Assembly: GCA_028023455.1 (NCBI GenBank)
Contig: JAQFVV010013328.1
Span: 92,081-156,080 of the forward strand
Direction of reading: 5' to 3'
Source: Epiperipatus broadwayi
Taxonomy: Eukaryota; Onychophora; Udeonychophora; Euonychophora; Peripatidae
DNA: 64,000 nt
Of the stretch, positions 36,171-48,537 are shown in pieces (position 1 is the first letter of the stretch; every line of letters begins with the position of its first letter). The notes beneath the pieces were generated by a model. It saw only the letters and a list, made by a program, of their open reading frames with translations, did no database searches and was not told the origin of the DNA. The position numbers were made by a program, and so were the translations under genes.

Positions 36171-39100
36171 TAAATTTTCTAATTTATTATTATTAATAAT
36201 TTACTTAAAAATAAAACTTATTTTAAAAACATTGCCTCATAATTACAGTAATTGTGCATGCAATAAAATTATCTTTATAAATAATGTTTTACAACTTTTA
36301 AATGTGTTGTTTATGTGCAAGTAGTACGGTGATGCTCCAGAAATGTTAGGTCTGGATTTGATGCTGTATTGTGCTAACATTTTTTAAGGATGTTATATTT
36401 CTTTTTTTTTTTTTGTTATTATTATTCAGTATTATCTTTTTACATGCTTTACTAAATAGCTTTTTCTATTTTTAATAATATTATTTGTTGTTGTTTTTTT
36501 TTTTTTTGGATGGCGTTTATCTTTTTATACATTTTACTAAACAACTTTTTCTTGGATGCGTTCTTTAGTTAAAAACTCCCAATTGATTCATAATCCACAC
36601 CACAGTCAAAATCTAAGAAAAACAGAATGAGTAAAAAGTTTTTAAAAAATATTGTATGCTAAATTATTTAATACTTAATACATTTCATGAAAAAAATTTA
36701 TAATTGAATGAAAACAAATGAATGTATTTTTATTGTAATAAATAGTCTATTTATAAACCAGAGATTTATTCACTTTCTAATAAAAAATGTAAACAGATTT
36801 TGTGTCAGGGAGATTCTGATTTAATTAAAAATAATGAATAGATTTGGAAAACAAAGAACTTTCTTTTTAACAAGGTGTTAATGGGATGTAAAAGTTATCA
36901 GCTCCATTATTTAAAATAGACCTAGTTGGTGGTCCTAATAAAATATAAACAATGTAAGAAAATTTAAAATATTGGACTATATATATATAATAAATTATAG
37001 TTTTTGATAGATAAAAAATTAAATAGTCTAAATATGTTATTGTTGAAGGAATATACTTTTATTAATAAAAACATGAATAAGTTTATGCATGAGAGATTTT
37101 AATGTATTACTGACCTGATGGTTAAAGTTGATCTAAATATTGATTAAGAAATAATAATGGAGATAAGCCAGGTGTCAAGGTCTCTTTACTCCTTGCTATA
37201 AAGGATGGAACTTCCAAATAATCATATCCTGGATGTACATATTTTTAATAACCAGGTAAGTAACATATATTATACAATCACTCATATAATATAATAACCA
37301 GCCCAAGAAAAGGAAGGGAACTGTGTAATATTTTATTACTATTATTTTAATTTATTTAAAAAGATTTTAATGAAAAGATTTTTAATTAAGATGACATGGC
37401 AAGTCTAATTAATATATTTTATTTTAGCATGTATTTTATTCTCCGTGTTTATTTTATAGAAATAAATGAATAAAACACGTAAGGTATTTAGTGAACACAT
37501 TAAATGACTAAAGCTATATTCTCAAGTTTTTCTTGTGAAAGCACTGGAAAAAAAGTGTTTTTTAAGTTACAAATTTTATTCCATAGAAAGGAATGGCACC
37601 AAAATTTACCTTACATAAAGGCACTTTGTAGTTATGTGGAGGCTCTGACACTAATAAAATAAATTTCAAAGAAGTTTAAAGTGGTTGAAATAAATTTATG
37701 TCAGCATAATGAGCAGTATTTGTGCTCATCCCTTCCCAAAGAATCTGTATTCTAGTGCCTGTAGATCCCTATAGCTTTGCTTTTAACACAAAAGCTGGCT
37801 TGCATTAATTCATGCAAATATACAGTTAATTTTTTAAAACTTTTATATACCAAATCATTATAAAGGATTACTGCTATTGAAATTATTCATACTTATATAC
37901 CTTTAAATCATTACATAGAAAATTTATTTTAAGTAACAGGCCACATTAAATTTTTGTAATCATAAATAAAGTAGCACTACTAAAAATGTATTCACAAATA
38001 GATTAATGCACTTTGAATTAGATGTGTTTCCTTCTATTTAAAGTAGGGCTTGAAATTAATGCATGTACCTTGCTGAATGGAATTTTGTTTGTGATTTTAA
38101 CATTTGCAGTAATTCATTTCCTATATAAATTTAAACTATAGACAAAGGTGGTAATGGTTTTCATTTTTGTTTACTAAACAATTTACTTGTAGTTAAATTA
38201 TTGATATATGAATATTATAAGAAGTGAAATGTCAGAATTTATTCAAATATAAGTTGATATAATACTTGTCTTTTGATACCTTTACAACTTAATGCATAAA
38301 AACTTATCAGTTTAATCATGCTAAAAGAAAATAGACAAAATAGCTGGGTGATTTATATTCTGTTCTTAAAAATTTACCAAAAATTAATTAGTTTCCAGCT
38401 AATTAATATATAATTTGTTACATATCATGAGACTCAAATAAATAGAAATGCTATCAAGTTAACCACAAAATAACTTTTTAAAAAACAATCTTTCTAACAA
38501 ATATATTTTATGATCAACTTAAGCGTAATTTTATTCACAGGATAGACCCCATTTAGATTTTGAGAATATCTTCAAGATACTCTAAAAAATTGGAATATTG
38601 ATTTCTCCATTAAGAGTATATGACAAAATGCAGTGGAACAATGTATTAAAGGTTTTTAAAATAGAAGTTTACTGTTAAAATATAACATCCCACATTATCA
38701 AATTTAAAAAGGTCAATTATCTATAAACATGTGATTTATAGGTTGATTAGTATTGTCATTGTAAAAGTGACTTTTTAACCTTTGTCCTTTTTTTTAATCA
38801 AATAATAAGTTGATGAGAATGAGGACTAATATATTATTTGAGCATCAAAAATGACACTTTTGAATTCAAAAACTTTTATCTCTTGAGCCCATTTTTTTAT
38901 GAATGTGATGTACTGCACAGGTATTTATCTTTTCTTATGGCATTAGAACACTTATACTCATTTATGTGTGAATGTTAGTGGAAATGATTATGCATATCAG
39001 TTAATTTTTTGAGAAGTTATGTGATTTTTAATCATCCAAATCATAGATTTAGCACAAATGCTCTATTCACTTGACAAATTATTTTTTTTAGTTTACTCAA

Positions 39101-41159
39101 GCTAAAAATTGTTCCACAAATCTTTATATTACATGCTTAACAGCCAGCACTAACCTATTCTTATAGATTGACAAGTTTTTAATCTGATTCTGAATGTTTG
39201 GATTGAAATAATTGGCCAATCTATTTCCACTCTGTTTTCAAATCCATAAAGTAAATGACAATAATAAAATGGTAACATTATTTTCTTTTTGTTATTTAAG
39301 AAATGACAGTTTAAATTAAATCTCCTTAAAGCATGATTTGAATTTGATTTTTCTAAGTTCCAGTTGAGTATTAACCAGATTAAAAAAATATAATAATGAT
39401 TCAAACTTTTCAATATATCAAGCAAAGAAAAAATAAAATCTAATTACATCAAAGAAAAGTTTAATAAAAAAAAGAACACAAAACATCTGTAGCTTTACAT
39501 AGATGTAAAATATGTGTCATAGCATACATTTCTGGGTACACATACATGATGAAATTTCATGAACAAACAAAATGGTAAACAAAGACATCCTGAACTTAAT
39601 TGAAAAAAGAAATCAGTAATGAAGGGGGAAAGTGATATAATTATAAAACCAAATTGAAGTAGAATGATTTTAAAGAATAATTGGTTACTGTAAACAATAT
39701 AATGAAAAACAGACAGAACCTAACAGATTTTCAAAAATCTGGTTACTTGATAGTTTGTCATTACAGTTAATCCAAGCTGTGATTAATTGTTAGATTAAGA
39801 AAACATAAATCATAAACATATAACAAGATCACAAAATCAGGTTCTTTAACTTTCTGGATATGACAATATAGAATCTATAATAACAATATATGATGTCATT
39901 TTCATTGGGAACATATTACAATGATGAACTGCATTTAAAAAATGTATTGAAATATTTCAAAAAATAACGTTCATTATAAAATATTAAAAGATACCATCTT
40001 AAAATATCAAATAAACAGCCTAAAGGACCAGCATGTGATATACGTGAAAGCATTTGTGTGTTCTGGATTGCTAAGTATAGTCATCTCAAAAGTCATTTCG
40101 AATACATTATTTTATTTTTCTTTGTTTTGCTTTAATTTTTTTTTTTTTAAGGACCTTTGAAACAACCGTAGATAGTCATTTGCAAGTCGCTGCCGAGAAT
40201 AACGATAAAAATAACAATCTTGTATATAAATATATGACGAATAACTTGGAAAATATTATTTTATTATTTTTTTGTTTTTTAATTAGTTTATTTTATTAAT
40301 TACAAACTCTCACACATAATGATTTAACAAAATTCTGGTTATATGGTTACATCTCGCCTTTTTATTATTCATTTAAAGCCTATTTCTGTAAACTGAAAAA
40401 TGCGATAATTTTTTTTTTAATCTAAACATCTTGATAACATTAAAGTAAAAAAATGAGTAAATAATTTTATATCTTTATTTTCAAAGTCCAATACCAGATC
40501 TCATATAGTTGTGTTTATTTCTTTAAAAACTAGTTTATGTTCTGAATTGTTTAGTTTATATTTTATTAAGTGACTTTATTACAACGTTGTTTTTAATTTT
40601 TCACCGTCTATAAAAATAATGGTTAAAAAAATAAGCAAAGATGTTTTATATGTTTGCTTATTTCCCAATATATTTTCCCAGTAAAATTAAATCGCTTACA
40701 TAAGTAAATATTTAAATATTTGTTTATATATATTTCTATAGTAAACTTGAATATGCAAATATGTTTTTATATATGTTTATAAAGAAATATCCATAATTTA
40801 CGGTTATATTAAGTCATGTGATGTATGACTTTATTTCCTTGCAATAATAATTCACTATAGGGCATAGTAATTTCCAACACCTCTCTAAAAGTGTTAGAAA
40901 GCGCTGGGGATCGGCAGTATTCATTAGATATTTATTAATGACTAATGAATATTATATCGTTTTTATTTCTCACATTATTTTTCAAAATTAACTATTATCC
41001 CATATAGTTCATTATTTTAAAAATAAATTTAATTACAATATATAAAAAATATGCAAATTTTATTATTGCAAAAATATATTTAGGTAATCTTTATTTACAT
41101 TAATTATAAACTTATACATTTTAAGTTAATACAAATACCACTTTTGTTCTTCAAATGTG
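36171..41159. other. Long AT-rich stretch, no gene recognised
   Basis: The 91-codon minus ORF at 39150-39425 has no recognisable domain. Small structures include a 9-bp-arm hairpin ATTCATTAG / CTAATGAAT at 40919-40953 and the palindromic AAGTCATGTGATGTATGACT at 40812, which recurs at 46.5 and 46.95 kb. Poly-T runs occur near 36.4, 36.5 and 40.1 kb. Confidence 0.45.
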
Positions 41160-41670
41160 GAGGATAAAGAAAAGATATTATATTTTATGAAGATGTTAGC
41201 CTTTATGGTAATGTAAGACAAAGATATCAACCTTTATGCAATAATAAGGAGAAGATGTTATCCTTTATACAATGGTATGAAGAATATATTAATCTTTCTG
41301 CAATGGTAAGGAGAAGATATTACTGCTATGCAATGATAAGAAGAAGATATTACCATTTACACAATGGTAAAGAGAAAATATTACCCATTGTGCCATGGTA
41401 AGAAGAAGGTATTACTCTTTATACTATAGTAAAGCCAAGATATCAATCACCAGTAAGGAGAAGATATTATCCTTTACATAATGGTAAGCCGAAGATATTA
41501 ATCTTTATGCAATGGTAAAGAAAAGTGATTACTGTTTATACAATGGTAAGAAGAAGATATTACTCTTTATGCAATGGTAAAGAGAAAATATTACTCTTTA
41601 TGCCATGGTAAAGAAAAGATATTACCCTTTATGCAGTAGTAAGGGGAAAATATCCTTTACACATGGCAAA
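41160..41670. repeat. Minisatellite, 31-bp unit, about 16 copies
   Basis: The consensus is near AATGGTAAGAAGAAGATATT followed by ACTCTTTATGC, with substitutions in each unit and one or two shortened units (near 41430 and 41650). Units are contiguous with no spacers, so it is not a CRISPR array. There is no continuous reading frame because 31 is not a multiple of three and stops recur. Confidence 0.9.
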
Positions 41671-41782
41671 TTCCAAGTAATAAGAATCTTAATAATTTTC
41701 TACTCTTGTTTTACCTTTTTACTAAGAATATATAAATAAAGATATATGAACCAGTTTGTTTGATTAATTAGATTGATACTTT

Positions 41783-41850
41783 GTGCAGTTTAGCATAAAG
41801 GTAATGTGTCAGACTCTAGAATTATGGAGTCCTAGAATCAATTCTGGCCC
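41783..41850 (+). repeat. tRNA-like SINE head
   Basis: CAGTTTAGCATAAAGGTAATG resembles box A. CAGACTC...GAGTCC could form an anticodon stem with an overlong loop. AGAATCAATTCTGG is a weak box B. A functional tRNA is unlikely; a SINE head is the better reading. Confidence 0.4.
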
Positions 41851-42321
41851 ACTTAAAGCCATTTAAATATTTTTTTACTAGATTGATTATTTGCTAGCCA
41901 CTAAAAAGACAAATCATAAATCTGATTATAATCTAAACAAAAATTCCAAATTTTACCTCATCTGAAATCAAACCTAAGTTTTGCACATGTCAAGTGTATA
42001 TGTTATTGCATCATGAGCCTGTAGCTTTATACACATATAGCTTTATACAAATCATGGATTTTCAGCAATAAAATCAATGTATGGAACTGAGCAATAAATT
42101 ATTATATAACATAACAATTATCAAAGTATTGACTATGAAACCCTTGTGCAGGAATCTTTAAGATCAAATCTATTTTTTTATAATATTGCTTAGATACTAA
42201 AAGATATTTTCAAAAATATTTTTGAAATGTCAATTTTGATAATTTCTTTTTAAAACAAATATTTCTCAATGAATGGATATTCAGTATTTCAAATATGGCA
42301 AATTTTGCCCAAAATTGTTAA

Positions 42322-42640
42322 TAATAACTGGGTTTAAAGACATGCAGGTGTCTGAATATTTCAGATTTTCCACTCAATAGATAACTTTTAGATAAATGCT
42401 GGATTTGGGTTGGTATTTTTAGATCTAGTGTCTGAAGCTACCCTAGCACCTCGCTGAGGAGTTCCAAAGCACTATGGTCAAAGGTTTGGGGGGAGTTCCT
42501 GACAGAGATATTTTAAATGCTTTCTCTGGTTAAGCATTTATCACAAAGCTTGTTGAGAAATTGGCAATGCTCATTGTTTATATCTTACAAGCTTAAGAGA
42601 ATTGAGTCATGTGATTTATGTTTCTTAATTTGACTATTTT
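42322..42640 (+). repeat. Dispersed repeat, copy A
   Basis: It shares an ordered series of blocks with 46668-46975: AAGACATG-AG-TGTCTGAA, ATTTCAGATTTTC, TTAGATAAATGCTG, CTAGTGTCTGAA, CTAGCACCTCGCTGAGGA, GTTTGGGG, and ACAAGCTTA ... GTCATGTGAT. It is non-coding and its class is unknown. Confidence 0.65.
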
Positions 42641-43611
42641 TTCACCTCATTAATTGTTTAAGGTTTAATATTTAGTGACAATAGAATCATCCTTGAGAAG
42701 GTATGAATGAGATATATGAACCATGTCAGCATCAAATAAATGATGATACCCAATAGTAATGTCCCTGCTAAATATTAATTTATATTTCTATATTATTGTA
42801 CTAGTGCATTATCTACTCAAAGTGATCTCAAATATATGTGCTACGTTTGTTATTTGCTATTTATAGTTAAATATTAATATACCAAAATGTCCAATAGTGT
42901 TACAGTAAAGTTTTATGATACAATATTAGGGAATCAAATGTAGAGGTATAGTGAAATTGATTTATTTTAAAACAAACTAGAATAATATTAACAGCCCAAT
43001 ATCTTGGATAAAGAAAAATAGGAAGTTATATAAACCTCTTAATATAATAAAATGAGCATTATTATTAATGCTTTAGAGAATATTCATTACATTAAATTGC
43101 CTAATATTAATTGTTGCCTGCATACCATTTAATTTAATAGTAACCTGTGAGTACCTTGCACATATTTTAATTTTGGTTAAAGAAATTTAATAAATCTATA
43201 TGTGATAAATAAAATTTATTAAATGTGTCAGAAGCTAGAAAATGTAAATTAAAGAAAGTGTAAATAATAATACTGTAAAAAGGTGATAATGTATTATAAT
43301 TTTTGATTAGATCCAAGGAAATCTTTCTCTGTTAATATTTTAGTTATGCTAACAAAATCTTGTTTTATGTACTTTCCTTCTTATAAGTTTGATGAAGGAT
43401 ATTTTTTTAATGTGTAAATATTGTAAATAAAATTTGTTTTTGAAATTTATTAGAATGTCAGTATCCTTATTGCTAAACACTATCCATATTATTATTGCTA
43501 TTACCATATCCATTCATTATTGCTATAACTATCACCATCATCACCATTTAATGATATTGGTTTTATTATATGTTCAGCATATCATTAATCAATTTTACTA
43601 AACTCTTGTGT
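42641..43611. other. AT-rich stretch, no gene seen
   Basis: No supported feature. Confidence 0.5.
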
Positions 43612-43910
43612 TAAAACAGGTATGCCACTCAGTTCAAGCCAGAGTAATCAATGGATGTCAGAAGGCTTGTGTATAAAATCCCTATCTAGTGCCTACTCAT
43701 CCAATATCCCCAGACTAGTTTATAGCTTGTGGCTTTTTTCAATGAAAAGCCTTGGATCTGAGAGGACTGCATCTAGATCTTAGGATCTAATCCAACCCTC
43801 TAGCAGCCACCTTTTACCTCTACTTAATTACAGAACTATGAGCTTAAAATTGAAAACACAATAATATTTTCAATCCAAGCTCAGTAGCTTATATAATCAT
43901 ATAGGTCTGA
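43612..43910 (+). repeat. Foldback element, single arm
   Basis: Matches the arm at 7070-7346 from GCCACTCAGTTCAAGCCAGA to AGTAGCTTATATAATCATAT, in the same orientation. It is followed at 43991 by another member of the family. Confidence 0.75.
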
Positions 43911-43990
43911 ACTCAGTTCAGTACACATATATTTTGGTGCCTTTGGTTCTTTAATAACCATACTCACCACTATCCTATTAGGCAGGCTTG

Positions 43991-44465
43991 GTATTAAACC
44001 ACTAAACATCAAATGATTACCATTTCTTATGCTTTCTCATTATTAAAACAGGCAAATCTCTCCATACAGTAGTGCCACTCAGTGCAAGCCAGAGTAATCA
44101 ATATATATGACTATATAAGCTACTGAGCTTGGATTGACAATGTTGTGTTTTTAATTTTAAGCTCACCATTTTGTAGTTAAGTAGAGATAAAAGGTGGCTG
44201 CTAGAGGGTTGCATTAGATTTTAAGATCTAGGTGCAGTGCTTTCAGATCCAAAGCTACACACTGAAGAAAGCCACAAGCTGGAAACTAGTCTAAGGATAT
44301 TGGATGAGTAGGCACTAGATAGGGATTTTATGCACAAGCCTTAGGGCATCCATTGAATACTCTGGCTTGCACTGAGTGGCACTACTGTATGGAGAGTTTT
44401 GTCCTTTTAATAAGTTATGAGCAAGCATAAGAAATGGTGAGCATGTGATTTTAGTGGTTTAAACT
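43991..44465. mobile_element. Foldback element, near-complete with long inverted ends
   Basis: The left end (TATTAAACCACTAAACATCA ... TTCTTATGCTTTCTCATTAT ... CTCTCCATACAGTAGTGCCA) is inverted at the right end (TGGCACTACTGTATGGAGAG ... ATGAGCAAGCATAAGAAATG ... TTTTAGTGGTTTAAAC). The left arm stops at 44105 and the remainder is a full right arm, the reverse complement of the 43612-43910 arm. The copy is therefore a foldback with an internal deletion of most of its left arm. Confidence 0.75.
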
Positions 44466-45837
44466 CTTATGCTGAGAGCATATAAAATTATAATATTGAT
44501 TAAAATATTGCTGATATTAAGCAAAGATGCTATTTAAAATGATATATTAAAAGTAAAATATTTGATTATAAATAATAATATTTCAATAAGTTGTCAAACG
44601 CCATCATTCAATAAATCTGGTCATACTATTCAGAGATATCAAACTTAAATTGTCCTCAAATGATGTTATCATTGTCTTATTATTATAATAATTGTGATCA
44701 AAATATCTTAAGATTATCTAATGGTTCAGCTGATTATTATATTTACATACATTAGTTTTAAGGATTTCTTGAGTTATTATAAAGTTTAGATTTTATCTTA
44801 GCTATTATTAGTAAAAGAGTCAAATATCTTTTAGTAATTCCCTTTTGTAGTGTAATTTATAATATATTTGGACAGCAGTAAAATTCCTCTTGCTGATCCA
44901 GATATACATTATAAAATTATTAGATTCTAAAATCATATGAACTCTAAGAAATTAAATTATTGATTAATAATTTTAAACTTTGATTTTGTTTGTCAGATTT
45001 ATTTCTTAACTCGTTTCGTATACATTACCTTGGTCTTTTATTCTATTCTCATTATTCTTATTAATTAATTAAAATCCCAAAGATTTAAATCTTTAACTTA
45101 GGACCTTTGCTTTTATTTTAATAGTATCACATTAATATTTCAGGTTTCCATTCATCATCACCAACACTGTCATCATACTTCATCCATATTTTATTTTTAA
45201 TTTCATCATCATCTCAATCTATTATCCTAGCACAGTTTATTCATCCTTCATTGATCCCCATTTCATTACAACAACATCTATTCATTACCTTAACATATTC
45301 CATTTTCTTCTCCTCATTCTTTATTCATTATTCATTTACATTAATTAAATATTATTTGCTCTCCATTACCCTTTTTGATTTTTTATATCTTTACTCATAT
45401 GTCATTCATCATTTCCTGATAATTTCAGGATCATCCACTAGACATATTATCCTGATTATCAGTCACTTAATATAACTGTAAATTAAATAGATGTATTTTA
45501 ACATTATTATCATTCAGGTATTAAAAATTATTTTAATTCAAATGCTTTCTATAATGTTGGATTATAAGGGACTTAGGCTTAATGTACTGTAAGATATATA
45601 GTCACTATAACCTCTCCTATTCATGCTACCCATATACCCATGCTATATTCATGCTCTACTTATATGCTAAGCTCTATACTCATGCTAGGCAAGCCAGCTC
45701 TCTTCTTAGATTGTTTTGCTTTAGTTGTACTGAAATATCATTGTAGGGAGTAGGGATTACAATTTATACCAATTTTATAATTTCTTAAAGCTTATTTTTT
45801 GAACTGTTGATTCATAAATAAAATCAATTGAGTTGTA
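44466..45837. other. AT-rich stretch, no gene recognised
   Basis: The ORF at 45251-45475 is low-complexity and matches nothing known to me. Confidence 0.45.
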
Positions 45838-45898
45838 CTTGTTGTTGTTATTGTTGTTGTTGTTGTTATTATTATTATGATGATGATGATGATGATGA
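45838..45898. repeat. Trinucleotide microsatellite (GTT/ATT/ATG)n
   Basis: TTGTTGTT runs pass into TTATTATT and then GATGATGAT. It lies directly before LINE-like coding sequence. Confidence 0.9.
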
Positions 45899-45915
45899 CA
45901 GAAACTTAGATATCA

Positions 45916-46161
45916 TTGAATGAAACAAAAGTGTATAAGATTAATGATTACGTAAAATATTTATCTCCTAGGGTGGGAGCAAAATCTGAAGATGTAATGA
46001 TTTCCATTAAAGTTGTTGAGATCTCCAGGCTATATTTTTCCACAGCTGAAGCTCTGGTTATTAAAATTAAGACTAATACCTATGAACTTTTATTATTAGC
46101 ATTATATTGTGCATATAATTCTTCCATTTCATTTTTAATCAAGAGCTGGAAAATGTTTTAA
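45916..46161 (+). pseudogene. LINE endonuclease fragment (CR1/jockey-like)
   Basis: The frame reads VEISRLYFSTAEALVIKIKT then NTYELLLLALYCAYNSS, matching the central part of LINE endonucleases (typically D-STEAL-IKI---E-LL-AIYRAPNSS). The RAPNSS-type site has become CAYNSS. It lacks the N-terminal catalytic part and ends at a stop; the ORF start is arbitrary. The later SDH-type end of an endonuclease follows on the same strand at 47096, beyond inserted repeats, so both probably belong to one broken LINE. Confidence 0.55.
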
Positions 46162-46411
46162 AGAGTATTAATTCTAAATATATATTGAACCTATATATAT
46201 ATATATAAAAGAATAAAAATAATTACATTCAACTATCAGCCTTTCAAGCTAATTGTGCATACACTTTTGCGAGTGTTAATAATAATAAATGAATACTTTC
46301 TCTCCAATATAAGATATAGTATTTATGCAGGAATAAAATGAATCCACTTATTCCTACGACTCAAATGCTTATATATGAGCAAATCTGAAGTACTGGCAAG
46401 GAAAGTGTGAG

Positions 46412-46490
46412 ATAATTACCATTATATTTATTAGTTTTGTTATTACAATAGTTTTTTTAATTAATGGACATTTTATTTGCATTATATATA
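46412..46490. repeat. Partial copy of the 32.0 kb hairpin element
   Basis: ATTACCATTATATTTATTAG, TTTTGTTATTACAATAGTTT and TTAATTAATGGACATTTTAT match the reverse complement of about 31990-32080. Confidence 0.65.
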
Positions 46491-46667
46491 TATATTACGT
46501 TTGTATACAAGCTTATAAAGTTAAGTCACATGATGTATGACTTGAATTTTTTTTTCTATTATAGTTTGGCTTTCGAAGCTTTGGTGATGTCATATTGCTA
46601 AGGTATTAAGCTATTAATATATGGTGTAGCTGAAGTCTCTTCAGGCCCATATAGCTTTTTAAATTGA

Positions 46668-46975
46668 ATAACTGGATTTGAAGACATGTAGATGTCTGAA
46701 AATTTCAGATTTTCTACTTAATCGTTATGTATTAGATAAATGCTGAGCTTAAGTTGGTATTTTAGAACTAGTGTCTGAATATCCTAGTGCCTTGCTGAGG
46801 ATAGCCAATAGCTTGAAATTGGTTTGGGGATAGGGATAATTCTAGGTGGAGATTTTTAAATGTTTCTCTTGCAACATTTATCGGAAAAGCTTGTTTAGAA
46901 CTATTAGCGCACTCATTATAATACATTTGTAATACAAGCTTATTAAGTCATGTGATGTATGACTTGATTTTTTTA
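46668..46975 (+). repeat. Dispersed repeat, copy B
   Basis: Partner of 42322-42640. It ends with ATACAAGCTTATTAAGTCAT and the palindrome AAGTCATGTGATGTATGACTT. A near-identical segment (GTATACAAGCTTATAAAGTT ... GTATGACTTGAATTTTTTTT) lies at 46504-46555, so direct repeats of about 50 bp bracket the block. Confidence 0.65.
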
Positions 46976-47095
46976 TTATACATATATAAATATTCATTCT
47001 ATACAAGATTATTTAAATATGTTAAATAGTTTTGGTTTGTCACTATTAACCTACACATATAATAGTTCATATCTTTAGTCATTCAGATAAAAATA

Positions 47096-47377
47096 TCTAT
47101 GGTAAACTCTTTTATAAATGATTATTTGGCTGTTAGAGTTTCTTTACAGGGGATTAAAGTTATACCTGAGGGTAATAGCAATAACAGGATTTCTCATGCG
47201 AAATTACATTATTTTTTTGTTAATCGATTTTGGAATCAAGTATACCTGCAATCTACAGTAAATGAAATGTTCAATACATTTGAAAATATTTTAAAATCAT
47301 TAATATATTATGCTTCTTATACTGTGAGTTCAAATGGAAAACATCGATATAAATCTCATTGGTTAACTGGGATGATT
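47096..47377 (+). pseudogene. LINE endonuclease-RT linker fragment
   Basis: The frame contains YLAVRVSLQGIK, which fits the end of a LINE endonuclease (SDHYAVRV-type, with the SDH replaced). It is followed by NRFWNQVYLQSTVNEMFNTF and a HRYKSHW stretch typical of the region between endonuclease and RT. It stops just before decayed gypsy protease sequence begins. The most economical reading is that the LINE continues at 54258 and that the gypsy element inserted between. Confidence 0.45.
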
Positions 47378-47454
47378 TAGGAACTTAGTCAGGATTAAGG
47401 GTATTTCTGTTAAATCATTGCCAAATCATGGATACAGAAATTTCAAGAACAAGG

Positions 47455-47665
47455 AGGGAAGTACGAGCAATTACCAACTCGTCCAATACACATGGTATTA
47501 GCCAATGGGAAGAAAATGATGAGCGACAATTACCAGGTCTGGGTGGAGATAACATTGGGACATAAGCTGATTGGCCATGCCTTCTTAGTCATTTCTGGGT
47601 TGATATACGGTATTGTATTGGGGTCTGATTTTTTAACCCAGCATCATGGAGTAATAGATTATCCC
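47455..47665 (+). pseudogene. Ty3/gypsy pol: aspartic protease, C-terminal part
   Basis: The frame includes YQVWVEITLGHKLIGHAFLV and IVLGSDFLTQHHGVIDYP. The latter is the ILG-DFL block that closes retropepsins, which process Gag-Pol. The N-terminal part with the catalytic D-T/S-G is not found, so the element is 5'-truncated at about 47.4 kb. An in-frame TGA at 47666 separates this from the following RT part, which is in the same frame. Confidence 0.75.
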
Positions 47666-47671
47666 TGAAAA

Positions 47672-48537
47672 ATGTGCCAATTCCAAGATGAGCAAATTGA
47701 ATTCGAAACTGTAGGAATTTCCATGGCTGGTACAAGCAACTGCTTTATTCAACCAGTGCACCCCACGACCATAGCTACAAAGATTCATGAGGCTGGACTA
47801 ACCAGCACAATGGATAAAATCCATGTTAAAAAAATCCTGGAAGACCATATGCAAGTGTTTTCCAACACCCCTGGACAAATCTGTGGATACACCCACTGAA
47901 TCAAAGTCCGGGAAGAATCATACAAACAGTCAAAAACATACCCGATCCCTTTTCAATATAGGGAAGTGAAAAAACAGATCAGTCAGATGTTGGAGTGGGA
48001 CATCATTGAGCGATGTCCATCTCCATATAACAACCCATTGGTTGTCATAAAAAAGAAAAACGGAAATCTATGCCTGTGCCTTGATGCCCGTCACTTGAAT
48101 CATATGACAATCCCTGAATGGGATGTGCCACCTCCAATCCAGGATGTGTTTGTGCAGCTAGCAGGAAACACTTTTCTACATTAGACCTTACTGCTAGCTA
48201 TTGGCAAATGGCCTTGGATCCACGTGATTGGAAGTATATGGCGTTTCGATACCAGGGACATACGAATATCTTTAAAAGAGTCCTAGTAGATTGATTAACA
48301 GTGGGGCTGGGCTAATGCGATGCTTGAAGCAGGTATTTTCAGAAGTACAATGGCACATGGTTTGTTATGTAGATGATATTGTGATCATGTCCAAAACTTT
48401 TGATGAACATATGAAGTATCTGGCCATGTTTTTCCAAGAGTGCCTTAAGAAAAACATCACAATTAACATTGAAAAAAAGCCATTTTGCTGTGACTGAAAT
48501 CTCCTTCTTGGGCCATATCATCATCTAGCAAGAGATC
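47672..48537 (+). pseudogene. Ty3/gypsy pol: reverse transcriptase
   Basis: RNA- and DNA-dependent DNA polymerase region of the element. Blocks in order: the PVHPTTIATKIHEAG linker; MLEWDIIERCPSPYNNPLVV and the LDARHLN stretch; LDLTASYWQMALDP (first catalytic Asp; about 48181); the LINSGAG block; and CYVDDIVIMS (catalytic YVDD; about 48363), then FLGHII. The sequence shifts frame near 48180, near 48285 and in the A-run near 48475, and has an in-frame stop at 47897. It cannot produce enzyme. No sign of an insertion separates the domains, so decay is by point changes. Confidence 0.88.

Noticed and set aside
41160-41670. CRISPR-like array
   Set aside because: Units are contiguous with no unique spacers and vary internally; the context is a eukaryotic genome.
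45251-45475. 74-codon hydrophobic plus-strand ORF
   Set aside because: T-rich DNA gives a spurious hydrophobic protein; no recognised motif.
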